Below, piece by piece: positions 25,679 through 34,336 of a stretch of DNA of 35,471 nt (its first letter is position 1; every line of letters starts with the position of its first letter). Below the pieces are notes generated by a model. That model searched no databases and had not been told where the DNA came from. It was given only the letters and a program-made list of their open reading frames with translations. A program made the position numbers and the translations under genes. The stretch is from contig JADGRF010000046.1 of NCBI GenBank assembly GCA_017881055.1, forward strand, positions 1-35,471, in the 5' to 3' direction. Source of the DNA: Sandaracinaceae bacterium (GTDB taxonomy: Bacteria; Myxococcota_A; Polyangia; Polyangiales; JAFGIB01).

Positions 25679-28600
25679 TCAGCGCCACTTGCGCACGACG
25701 CTCACGGCGAGCGCGGGCATGATGAACAGCGACACGATCGTGGACAGCGTGAGGCCACCGATCGTCGCGATCGCGAGCGGTCGCTGCAGCTCGGCTCCCG
25801 CGCCGAGGCCGAGCGCGAGCGGCAACAGCCCCGCGATGGTGGCAGCGGTGGTCATCAGGATTGGACGGATGCGGCGCTCGCCCGCGCGCGCGATGGCCTC
25901 AGCGAAGCTGTCGGCGTGATCGCGCTCGGCCACGGCGCGCTCGAACAACAGGATTCCGTTCTTCACCACCAGGCCCGCGAGCAGCACACCGCCCATCAAT
26001 GACGACGCGTTGAGCGGCGTGCCGGTCACGCGCAGCGTCACGACCGCGGCCAGCACGGCGAGCGGCGCACCGAGCAACACGACGAGGCCAAGGCCGAGCG
26101 AGCCGAGCTGCACGAGCAGGATCGCCAGCACCAGCACGCTGCCGAGGCCGAACACGACGGCCAGGTCGCGCTGTGTCTCGAGCGCGCTCTCGTGCTGGCC
26201 GCCGACCTCCAAGCGATAGCCCGTCGGCAGCGCGAAGCCGGCGAGCTTCTGGCGTACGTGCGCGACCGCTGCGGACAGGTCCGCGTCAGGTGCAACGCGT
26301 GCGGTCTGGATGATCACGGGGCTCAAGTTCTCGTGCATGATCACCGACGGGCCGATCGTGCGCGTGGTTTTCGCGACGGTCGACAGCGCGACGCTCTGCT
26401 GGCCGATTGCCAGCGGGAGCGCCGCCACGGCATCCGGATCGAAACGCACGGCGTCGGGCATGCGCACGCGCACACCGATGTTGTAGTTGTCGACGCGCAC
26501 GCGCGCGACCACACGGCCGCCCAGGGCAACCTGTAGATCGCCGGACAAGTCGGCTGGCGTCGCACCGAGCCGCGCGCTGGCCAGCGGATCGAGCTCACTG
26601 CGCAGCGTAGGCACGTCGCCTTCCACGCCGTTCCAATAGTCCTCGAGCTCGGGCAGATCGGCGATGCGCTGCGCGGCCGCGCGCGCCAGGCCGTCGAGCA
26701 CGTGCGGATCCTGACCGAAGATCTTGACCTCGACCGGCGCCGGGTTGCCGGACAGATCATCGAGCACGTCCTGCAGCACTTGGATGAGCTCGACGCGCGC
26801 TTCCGGCACTTCTTTGGCCGCGCGCTCGCGCACCTCGTCCATGATCGCGAACACACTGGCGCGCTGGCTGCGTGCAGTGAGCCGCACCAGCACGTCGCCG
26901 CGATTCTGCTGCGTCGCCGTGGCGGGGCCCATCTCGGTGCCGGTGCGGCGCGTGAAGCTGACGACGCCCTTGGTCGTGCCGAGGATGTGATCGAGACCGC
27001 GCGCGATACGATCGGTCTCTTCCAGCGAAGTGCCCGGCGGCAAGAAGAAATCCAGCACGAACGCGCCCTCGTCCATGCTGGGCAGAAAGCCGATCGCGAC
27101 GTTGCGTGCGGAGAATGTTGCTAGCGCGGCGAGCACGGTCACGACCAGCACGCTCACGAGACGATGCCGCATCACGTAGCGCAGTAGCTTGCCGTACGCC
27201 GTCACGAGCGCGCTCTTGTGCTCGGTCGTGGCGGCGGGTCGCGCCCGCAAGAGCCATGTCGCCGTCAGCGGCACGACCGTGAGCGAGACGACCAGCGAGA
27301 GCAGCACCGCCGCGCACAGCGTGATCGCCAACGCACCGAAGAACGAGCCGACGACGCCTGCGATCAACGGCAGCGGCGCAAACACGACCACCGTCGTCAG
27401 CGTGGTGCCCACCACGGGTCCGAACAGCTCGCCAGTGCCTTCTTCGGCCGCGTCGTGCACGGAGCGACCTTGCTCCAGCTTCTGCACGATCGCCTCGACG
27501 ATCACGATCGCGTCATCGACCACGAGGCCAATCGCGACGGCGAGTCCGCCGAGCGACATCAGGTTCAGCGTCTGACCGCACAGCCGCATCACGCCGAACG
27601 TGCAGATCAGCGTGATCGGCACCGCCACGGCAGCCGCTGCACCGGCGCGCAGGTCGCGCAGGAACACGGCCAGCACCACCATCGACAGCAGAATCCCCAG
27701 CAGGATCGCGTCGCGCACGCCATGCATGGCTTCATCGATCAATGCGGACTGGTCGTACACGGTGTCGACGCGCACGCCGGGTGGAAGCACGTGCGTGGCG
27801 CGCAGGTGCGCAACCACCTGTTTGGCTTCCGCCGCCACCCGCGGCGCGCTCGCGGAAGGAGAGCGCGCGACCATCAGCACGACGGCGTCGCCGAGTGGTC
27901 CGCCGACCGTGATCGTGCGATCGGTCGAGCCCTCGAACACGTCCGCGACGCTCGCCAAGAGGAGCGGCCCGTTCGGTCCATTCGCGATCGGCAGCGCGCC
28001 GATGCTGTCTGCGGTGTGGTGTTCGGAGGCCGCGATCACCGTCAACACCTGGTGCGCGTCGTGCGTGCGACCCACGGCCTCGAGAAAATCGCTCTTCTGG
28101 ATGCGATCGGCCACTGCGCTGGGCGAGACGTGTGCAGCTGCCAGCGCATCGGGATGCAGCACGATCTCGATCTCGCGCGTGTCGCCGCCCTGCACGAGCA
28201 CTTGGCCCACGCCGTGCACACGCGTGAGCGCGGGACGAATGATGCGCAGTGCGGCTTCGTGCAGCGCGCGACCGTCCGTGTTGCCCGTGACGTTCAGTGT
28301 GAGCACGGGGACCGACGTGGGAGTCACGCGCTCGACGATCAGCTCCGCATCTTTCGGTAGCTCCGCGCGGGCTTCGGCAACCTTGCTCTCTACGAGCTGC
28401 AGCGCGCGCCAGGTATCGAAGCCGGGCTCGAACTGCACGCTGAGATCGACGGCGCCGCGAATCGTGTGCGAGCGCAGGCGGCGCAGGTAGGGCAGGGTCG
28501 CGAGCGCTTCTTCCAGTGGACGCGTAGCGGTCGTCTCCACCACTTCGGGCGAGAGATCGCCGACGTGCGCGACCACGACCACACGCGGAAACTCGACCTC

Positions 28601-28714
28601 GGGGTGGATGCCGCTCGGCAGTCGACCGAGTGACACCGCGCCGAAGACCACGGCGCCCAACGTCGTGAGCGTGACGAGGCTCGCGTGTGCGCGCAGGCCC
28701 GCGACGTGCTTCAT
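25679..28714 (-). CDS. RND efflux permease, CusA/CzcA-like branch
   Basis: The 1011-residue protein has RND architecture with two periplasmic loops and intact proton-relay motif GLVVDDAIVIVEAI. Sequence style (FLPSMDEGAFVLDFFLPPGT, IRPILMTTAATIAGLLPLAL) is that of the heavy-metal-efflux branch. However, the methionines that bind Cu/Ag in CusA are not at the equivalent places; the one after EGxLLYM is Asp here. A copper or silver substrate is therefore unlikely and the real cargo is unknown. Its ATG overlaps the stop of the adaptor gene as ATGA at 28711-28714. With the adaptor and the channel gene it makes a complete tripartite system. The frame is open upstream to 28936 but the homology starts at 28714. 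Confidence 0.92.
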   Translation of the reverse strand: MKHVAGLRAHASLVTLTTLGAVVFGAVSLGRLPSGIHPEVEFPRVVVVAHVGDLSPEVVETTATRPLEEALATLPYLRRLRSHTIRGAVDLSVQFEPGFDTWRALQLVESKVAEARAELPKDAELIVERVTPTSVPVLTLNVTGNTDGRALHEAALRIIRPALTRVHGVGQVLVQGGDTREIEIVLHPDALAAAHVSPSAVADRIQKSDFLEAVGRTHDAHQVLTVIAASEHHTADSIGALPIANGPNGPLLLASVADVFEGSTDRTITVGGPLGDAVVLMVARSPSASAPRVAAEAKQVVAHLRATHVLPPGVRVDTVYDQSALIDEAMHGVRDAILLGILLSMVVLAVFLRDLRAGAAAAVAVPITLICTFGVMRLCGQTLNLMSLGGLAVAIGLVVDDAIVIVEAIVQKLEQGRSVHDAAEEGTGELFGPVVGTTLTTVVVFAPLPLIAGVVGSFFGALAITLCAAVLLSLVVSLTVVPLTATWLLRARPAATTEHKSALVTAYGKLLRYVMRHRLVSVLVVTVLAALATFSARNVAIGFLPSMDEGAFVLDFFLPPGTSLEETDRIARGLDHILGTTKGVVSFTRRTGTEMGPATATQQNRGDVLVRLTARSQRASVFAIMDEVRERAAKEVPEARVELIQVLQDVLDDLSGNPAPVEVKIFGQDPHVLDGLARAAAQRIADLPELEDYWNGVEGDVPTLRSELDPLASARLGATPADLSGDLQVALGGRVVARVRVDNYNIGVRVRMPDAVRFDPDAVAALPLAIGQQSVALSTVAKTTRTIGPSVIMHENLSPVIIQTARVAPDADLSAAVAHVRQKLAGFALPTGYRLEVGGQHESALETQRDLAVVFGLGSVLVLAILLVQLGSLGLGLVVLLGAPLAVLAAVVTLRVTGTPLNASSLMGGVLLAGLVVKNGILLFERAVAERDHADSFAEAIARAGERRIRPILMTTAATIAGLLPLALGLGAGAELQRPLAIATIGGLTLSTIVSLFIMPALAVSVVRKWR

Positions 28715-29883
28715 TTCTGGGCTCCGCCGGGAGTCGCAGGCTCGGCCTTTTCGCTGTGTTCGGGCTTCGCGCGCGTGTCGAGCTCCGCTCCGTCCGAGAG
28801 GCCCAGTGCATGATCGATCACGATCGACTCGCCCGGCTGCACACCCGCGCGCAGCTCGCTGACGACGCCTTCGCGCGCGCCGAGCTGCACCGCGCGCACT
28901 TCGGCGACGGTCCTGGCGCCTTTGCCTCGCGCGCATACCACAACTTCGTTCGCACCCGTGGCGGAGCGGCGCAGCGCGCTGTTCGGCACGACCGTGGCCG
29001 ACGCGCTCTTTCCGACCTGCACGTCAGCGCGGCCCGCCAGGCCGATCTTCAGCGCGACTTCGGTCTTGTCGAGCGCGATGCGTACGGTGCCGAGGCCCGT
29101 CTGCGTGTCCAGCGCAGCGGCCACCACGGCCACGTGCCCGTGCAGCGTGTCATCCGGCAAGGCATCGAGGTGCACGGCGGCCTCGGCGCCCTTGCGCAAG
29201 CGCACGAGCGACTGCGCAGGCGCATCTGCGCGCAACTCGAGCACGGAGGGATCGGCGATCGTGGCGAGCGGCGTCTGCGAGGTGCCATCGACCAGGTCTC
29301 CGGGTGCGCGTTGCATGCGCACGACGACCCCTGAGATCGACGTCGTCACTTGTGCGCGGGCTCGGCGTTGTGCCGCCAGCTCGAAGCGTGCGACGGCGCC
29401 CTTCAGCGCCGCGTCGGCGTTGGCAGCTGCTGCGCGCGCTTCATCGACCTCGCGGCGTGCCGCGATGCCTTGATCGAACAGGCGCTGCGCGCGCGCCAGC
29501 ACGCTCTGCGCGTTGTCGAATGCCGCTTTGGCGCCGGCCTTTTGTGCCTCGGCTTCGGTTGCGTCAGCTGCAAGCGACGGGTCGTCGACCGTAGCGAGCA
29601 CTTGGCCTTTGCTCACGCTGTCGCCTTCGTGCACGCGGATCTCCAGCAGGCGCCCTGCGACGATCGGAGAGACGACCACTTCGCGATCGGGCGGCGGACG
29701 GACCGTGCCGCGCAGCTCGACGTGGTCGGCGACGTTCGCGGTCTGTACGGGCGCGCACTGCACGGGGATCGGGCCGGTCGGCGCTTCTTCTTCGGCACTG
29801 CCGTCGGCTTGCGGATGGCACGCCGCGAGCGCGGCGCAGGCCAGGTACGACAAGACTCGGCGTCGACGCGTCGCGTGCATCAT
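28711..29883 (-). CDS. RND periplasmic adaptor lipoprotein
   Basis: The 390-residue protein has a lipoprotein signal with Cys22 in LAAC (19-22), so it is anchored to the periplasmic face of a membrane. It then has the adaptor domains: VELRGTV strand, VVVSPIVAGRLLEIRVHEGD lipoyl half, a helical hairpin rich in Ala, the second half with TTSISGVVVRMQRAPGDLV, and a beta-barrel. This is the CusB/CzcB-like membrane fusion protein of the tripartite pump. The ATG at 29883 overlaps the channel-protein stop (ATGA) and has GGAGG six bases upstream; a second ATG follows immediately. No Met- or His-rich metal-binding N-terminus is seen, in line with a non-metal cargo. Confidence 0.92.
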   Translation of the reverse strand: MMHATRRRRVLSYLACAALAACHPQADGSAEEEAPTGPIPVQCAPVQTANVADHVELRGTVRPPPDREVVVSPIVAGRLLEIRVHEGDSVSKGQVLATVDDPSLAADATEAEAQKAGAKAAFDNAQSVLARAQRLFDQGIAARREVDEARAAAANADAALKGAVARFELAAQRRARAQVTTSISGVVVRMQRAPGDLVDGTSQTPLATIADPSVLELRADAPAQSLVRLRKGAEAAVHLDALPDDTLHGHVAVVAAALDTQTGLGTVRIALDKTEVALKIGLAGRADVQVGKSASATVVPNSALRRSATGANEVVVCARGKGARTVAEVRAVQLGAREGVVSELRAGVQPGESIVIDHALGLSDGAELDTRAKPEHSEKAEPATPGGAQK

Positions 29884-31115
29884 GGCGATCCTCCAACGCT
29901 CCACTCGAGCTCCGAGAGCGCAAGGGCCAGCTCGATCCGTGCATCCAGCGCTTCGCGCTCGACTTCGACTAGCGCGCGCTCGGCCACGATCACAGCTGCG
30001 AAGCCTTGCTGGCCTTCTGTGTAGGCTGCGCGCGCCAGCTTCTCGGCCTCGCGCTGAGCGGGCAGTACGCTGTCGCGCAGGGAGCTCACGCGCTCCACGG
30101 CGACCTGACAGCGTCGGTAGGCGGTCACGATCTGCGCCGCGATCGCATGCTGCGTCGCGCTCTGCTCGGCCTGCGCCACGCTGCGCTCCGCGACGGCGGC
30201 TCGCTGGGCCTCCGAGGTGCGACCGAACAGCGGCAACGAGACGCCGACGCCGGCGCGCAGATCCGACCCGGGCAGGGTGGGATCTGCGATTGCCGCTTCG
30301 AGATCCAGTGACAGCTGCGGCAACGCGCGGCGCTCTTGCACCGCGATCAGCGCACTCGATGCCGAGACGCGCGCTTGCGCGGTGCGGACCTCGGGATGCG
30401 CCGAAGTCCGTGCGATTAGCGCCGGCAAGCTCGTCGGTAGCTGGGCATCGGGCGGTGCGCCCTCCGCCGCGAGCGTGACTTCCGGCGGCCAACCCAAGAT
30501 GCCGGCGAGCCCGGCGGAGGCCGTGCCGATGGCTGCCTGCGCGACCCGTGCCTGGCTCTGCATGCGCGCGTTCTCGGCGTCAGCGGCAACAACCTCGGCG
30601 TGCGGAGACTCGCCGGCCTCGAAGCGGCGCGCGGTGATGTCGCTCAGCTCTTTCTGATGCGCGGCGGCTTGCAGCGCCAAGTCCGCGGCGGCCTGCGCGC
30701 GAAATAGATCGATCCAGGCCGTTCGCACACGCCGCCGCAGCTCGAGCTCGGCGCCCGCTTCACTGGCCTGCGCGACGCTCAGCTCGGCTTGTGCCGCGTG
30801 TCGGTCCGCGGACAGCGTTCCAAAGACCGGTAGCGGCACCGACAGCGCGGGCGACAGCCGTGCGGTGCGCAAGTTGGTCGACAGCGAGACGTGCGTCTCG
30901 GGCCACGCGCCCGCGGCGTCCACGCGCTTGTTTGCCGCGTCGGTCTCCAGGCGTGCCACTTGCCGCTCCGGCGACTTCGGGATCGCGGCCAGAGCCTCGG
31001 CGAGCGTGACTGCGCGCGCGCTGCCTGCTTGCGCGAGCGCCATGCGCGCGCAGGCTAGCGTGACGAGCGCGAGCCCAGACGCGGTAGCTGAACGCCTTCG
31101 CAGCACGGATGCCAT
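29880..31115 (-). CDS. TolC/CusC-family outer-membrane efflux channel
   Basis: The 411-residue protein has a Sec signal (SGLALVTLACARMALA-QA) and two OEP repeats of long Ala-rich amphipathic helices. Each has the typical pattern: VTLAEALAAI and PETHVSLSTNL with PLPVFG in the first half, HPEVRTAQARV and GVGVSLPLFGRTSEAQRA in the second. These fold as a trimeric outer-membrane barrel with a periplasmic tunnel. It begins the efflux operon and overlaps the adaptor gene by ATGA. The ATG at 31115 is used; a TTG just before it is possible. No strong ribosome binding site is visible. The 80 bases upstream, to the next gene, are the likely promoter region. Confidence 0.9.
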   Translation of the reverse strand: MASVLRRRSATASGLALVTLACARMALAQAGSARAVTLAEALAAIPKSPERQVARLETDAANKRVDAAGAWPETHVSLSTNLRTARLSPALSVPLPVFGTLSADRHAAQAELSVAQASEAGAELELRRRVRTAWIDLFRAQAAADLALQAAAHQKELSDITARRFEAGESPHAEVVAADAENARMQSQARVAQAAIGTASAGLAGILGWPPEVTLAAEGAPPDAQLPTSLPALIARTSAHPEVRTAQARVSASSALIAVQERRALPQLSLDLEAAIADPTLPGSDLRAGVGVSLPLFGRTSEAQRAAVAERSVAQAEQSATQHAIAAQIVTAYRRCQVAVERVSSLRDSVLPAQREAEKLARAAYTEGQQGFAAVIVAERALVEVEREALDARIELALALSELEWSVGGSP

Positions 31116-31195
31116 CAACGGCGAAACGTTAGCTGAAGCGCCGCGCGCGGTACAATCCGCTGCTAAACGCGCGGCTGCGCGGCTGATCGAATGCG

Positions 31196-32353
31196 TCAGC
31201 TAGGTGGCAGCGTCTGCAGAAAGCGCGTGTCCGGGTTCTCGCGGCGCCAGATCACGGTGTCCATGAAGTAGTGATGGATGTTCACCACCACGAAGAACGC
31301 CGCGAAGAACGGTGTTGGTCCTAGCGCGTCGTTCGCAGCATTGCGCGGCCACTTCGGCACCGACGTGGTATCGAACAACGCTGGGCCGCCGTGGAAGAAT
31401 AGCCAGCCGAGCACGAGCGCGCTGAGCGTCAAGGCGAAAAGACGTGTCGCGACCGGCGGAGCGAAGGTCGGCGGTCCTTCCTGCGCGCGTGCCTCGTTCC
31501 GCTTCATCAGCCCGACGAAGTACAAATATTGAACCGAGTGCAGCGCCGGGATCACGTAGCGCACGAGCGGATCGAGCCCGGTAAAGATGGTCCAAAACCA
31601 AATCGTGACGAAAAAAGCGAGCAGCGGGGTCAGCGGTACGCCCCGCTCGCGTCGCGCTTTCGCGAGCAGTACGGCGGCGAGCAGCAGCGTGCTGAGCGCG
31701 AACACACCGCCGGTCGCCAGCTCCAGCCAGCGTGGATGCGCCGGAGCCCAGTACACGACGCCTTTCTCCTCGAACTGCCCCGCAGCACTCGCAGGATTCG
31801 CCGTGGCGAAGGCCCAGGCCGCGTAGCAGTGGCCCAGAATGACGCTGCGTTCACGCGCGCGAAAGCGCACACCGCGCCGCGCGCAGAGCACCGTGAGCAC
31901 GCCAAAGCCCTGCTTTGCGTAGTGCCAGCCGACGAGCAGGAACATCGTCTGTACTAGCCAGCCCAGCGCCTCAGCCGAGCGCAACGCGAGCGCGAGGCCG
32001 GCCCAGAGCACGAGCACGGCAGGTACCAGGAAGCCAGCGATCAGATAGCGCACGCGCTGCGCTGTGGGCGTTTCGCGGCCGAACGCACGCCTCTGCACCT
32101 GCTTGTAGAAGAGCAGGTAGGTGATCGAGAAGTGCGGGTCGTTGATGAAGTACGCCGCGTGGAACATCACGAAGCCCACGGCCAGCTCGGACGCGTGCGG
32201 GCCGAAGCTGGCGCGCAGCAGCCAGGAAAGTGGAAACAGCACGAGCGTCAGGCCGCCGACCGCGAGCAGCTCACCGGCCTGCGCGCTGAGGCCCCTGGCC
32301 GCGTTTTCGGAAAACGTGTCAGCTGGAACGACTGCTGCGGCGGCGCCGGTCAT
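31196..32353 (-). CDS. Multi-pass membrane protein with conserved-looking histidines, unknown function
   Basis: The 385-residue product has about eight to ten hydrophobic helices. Histidines sit at helix ends in striking contexts: FHAAYFINDPHF (His65, His74), GWHYAKQGFG (His144), LGHCYAAW (His175), ALHSVQYLYF (His272) and VNIHHYFMDTVIWRRENPD (His360, His361). Such a set is reminiscent of membrane enzymes that bind iron or heme, but I do not recognise the family, and no substrate can be proposed. It starts three bases after the stop of the upstream membrane protein gene, so the two are co-translated and probably function together. Confidence 0.75.
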   Translation of the reverse strand: MTGAAAAVVPADTFSENAARGLSAQAGELLAVGGLTLVLFPLSWLLRASFGPHASELAVGFVMFHAAYFINDPHFSITYLLFYKQVQRRAFGRETPTAQRVRYLIAGFLVPAVLVLWAGLALALRSAEALGWLVQTMFLLVGWHYAKQGFGVLTVLCARRGVRFRARERSVILGHCYAAWAFATANPASAAGQFEEKGVVYWAPAHPRWLELATGGVFALSTLLLAAVLLAKARRERGVPLTPLLAFFVTIWFWTIFTGLDPLVRYVIPALHSVQYLYFVGLMKRNEARAQEGPPTFAPPVATRLFALTLSALVLGWLFFHGGPALFDTTSVPKWPRNAANDALGPTPFFAAFFVVVNIHHYFMDTVIWRRENPDTRFLQTLPPS

Positions 32354-32356
32354 GGT

Positions 32357-33460
32357 TCACTTCGCATGGCGCGCACCCTTGGCTCCTGGTGAAGCACCAT
32401 CCTCCGGCCAGACCCAGCTCTCGGGGTCGGAGCCGTCGGCGGCTTTGCGCATCGCCGCGAAGGCGCCCTTCGGCAGCTCGCGGCGCTTCACGATTTCACT
32501 GCCATCGCGCTTGATCGCGAGCCAGATGGGACGCTTCTTCTGGCGCGACTCGAAGTACAGCACGACCACGCTGGGATCGCTGCGCGGGCTGGCCCATAAG
32601 TGAAACGCCAGGGCCTCGTCGGTCTTGTAGAACGAGCGCAGCGCGGCGCGCGCGGCGTCGACAGGCGGGCCTTCGACCTCGCCGTCGCCGAAGACTTCAC
32701 GTTCCTCGAGCACGCGGGCTCGTATGCCGGCGCGCGCCGCCTCCAGCATGGCCCAGTGTGCGCGCCCGGGTGCAACGCTCGTGCGCAGGATCACCCGCTC
32801 GCGCGTCGTGTACGACACGATCGGATCGCGCGCGCGGCTGACACGGTAGAGCGACAGGCCCGTCGATGCGAACGCGATCAAGAGCAGCGCAACCAGGCGA
32901 CCGCGCCGCAGGCTCGTGTGGTACCAGACCAGCGTCGTGGCGATCGGCATCAGCAGCGCGAGCACCAGCAGCGTCTCGGCGCCGAGACACACCAGCACGC
33001 TCGGCAGAAACTCGCGCGGTCCGAGCTCGGGGCGGAACGAGCTGAAGTACTGCCACGCGAGCGTGGCCAAAAGGATCACGAGGCCGCCGATCGTGTAGCT
33101 GCGAAACACCAGAAACTCGCTGCGCGCGTCGCGGTTGCTGAGCCAGTACGGAAACAGCAGTGGGTAGAAGACGTAGTACGCGAACGGTCGCGGCGTGCGA
33201 CTGCGATAGAAGCTCTGAAAGCCGAACGCCTGCGACAGCACCGCGCGCAGGATCGGCACACGGGCCACCGTGCGGGCCGGCGCCTCCCCGGCCATGAATA
33301 CGACGAGCGCGAGGCCCACGTCGATCAGCGCGCCGCGCACGGGGAACAGCTCGGCCGCGAGCACGATTGCGAACGGTGCAAGCGCGAAGAACACAGCGCG
33401 TAGCGCGAAGTCGGCAAACGAGAGCGGCGAGGTCAGCAACGTGGAACGTTCAAAGGACAT
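32357..33460 (-). CDS. Hypothetical multi-pass membrane protein
   Basis: The 367-residue protein has about six predicted transmembrane helices in its first 215 residues (FALRAVFFALAPFAIVLAAE, then ALIDVGLALVVFMA and others), then a soluble C-terminal domain of about 150 residues with VVVLYFESRQKKRPIWLAIK and a Lys/Arg-rich end. No enzyme motif was recognised. The stop is followed three bases later by the start of the histidine-bearing membrane protein gene, so they form a two-gene unit. Its ATG at 33460 is divergent from the NADH dehydrogenase remnant; a longer upstream frame is antisense to that gene and was rejected. Confidence 0.72.
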   Translation of the reverse strand: MSFERSTLLTSPLSFADFALRAVFFALAPFAIVLAAELFPVRGALIDVGLALVVFMAGEAPARTVARVPILRAVLSQAFGFQSFYRSRTPRPFAYYVFYPLLFPYWLSNRDARSEFLVFRSYTIGGLVILLATLAWQYFSSFRPELGPREFLPSVLVCLGAETLLVLALLMPIATTLVWYHTSLRRGRLVALLLIAFASTGLSLYRVSRARDPIVSYTTRERVILRTSVAPGRAHWAMLEAARAGIRARVLEEREVFGDGEVEGPPVDAARAALRSFYKTDEALAFHLWASPRSDPSVVVLYFESRQKKRPIWLAIKRDGSEIVKRRELPKGAFAAMRKAADGSDPESWVWPEDGASPGAKGARHAK

Positions 33461-33622
33461 GCGGTTGCTGCGCCCGAGGGTAGCGCAGCTTCCGAGGCCG
33501 GCCCAAGGTCGTCTCCGGTGAGTACAGGTTTGAAGCGCTCGCAGCCGAGCGCTTCTGCTCTTGCGATCGGGTATGGTTCGCCCGAGGTTCTTGCTCGATC
33601 TCCCACGGACTGAAGGATCCTG

Positions 33623-34333
33623 ATGGCGGTGGCGGCGAACACTGACAAGAAGCGCGTCGTGGTGATCGGCGCGGGCTTTGCGGGCATGAATGTGGCTCGC
33701 GGGCTCGGCGGTGACGCGCGCTTCGACGTCGTCGTGCTCGATCGGCGCAATTACCACTTGTTTCAGCCGCTCTTGTATCAGGTTGCGATGGCGGGCCTGA
33801 GCCCTGCGGAGATCGCTCCACCGATCCGGTCGCTGTTGTCGCGGCACGAGAACGTGCGCGTCGTGCAGGGACGCGTCGATCGTGTGCTGCTCGACGAGCA
33901 TGCGGTGTCCGGCGACTTCGGTCGCTTCGACTACGACTACCTCGTGGTCGCGACCGGCGCGCAGCATGCGTACTTCGGTCACGATGCCTGGGAGCCCTTC
34001 GCGCCGGGCCTGAAGACCCTCGAGCAAGCGACGGAGATTCGCCGCCGCGTGCTCAGCGCGTTCGAGCTGGCGGAGCGCGCGAGTGATGCCGAGGCGCGCA
34101 GGCCACTGCTCACCTTCGTGATCGTCGGCGGTGGCCCGACCGGTGTCGAGCTGGCCGGTGCAATCGGCGAGATGAGCCGCTTCACGCTCCTAAGCGGCTT
34201 TCAGAACCGCTTGCTCGTGTTGATTCAATGGGCATGGTCGTACCTCACGTTCTCGCGCGGCGCGCGCCTGATCGTCGAGAAGGATTGGCGTTCGCACGTG
34301 AACGAACCTGCATCGAAAGAGAGCGAGCACTGA
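33623..34333 (+). pseudogene. ndh: Type II NADH dehydrogenase gene with large internal in-frame deletion
   Basis: The frame encodes 236 residues; NDH-2 enzymes are about 400-450. The N-terminal half is well preserved: the FAD-binding GAGFAG at 16-21, NYHLFQPLLYQVAMAGLSP, VVATGA, and the NADH-binding GGGPTGVELAGAIGEMSR at 169-186. At about residue 189 (near 34187) it jumps directly to the membrane-associating C-terminus, GFQNRLLVLIQWAWSYLTFS and RGARLIVEKD. Roughly 190 residues are missing, including most of the NADH domain and the second FAD-binding segment (GDxA), so activity is not expected. The deletion keeps the frame and the normal end, and the quinone oxidoreductase gene begins three bases after its stop. 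An assembly error is possible but would need to be in frame. Confidence 0.8.
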
Positions 34334-34336
34334 GTC

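Noticed and set aside
24330..25688. Upstream extension of the serine hydrolase frame
   Set aside because: It overlaps the MFS gene in the wrong frame and reads as Arg/Ala-rich nonsense; the hydrolase begins at 24329.
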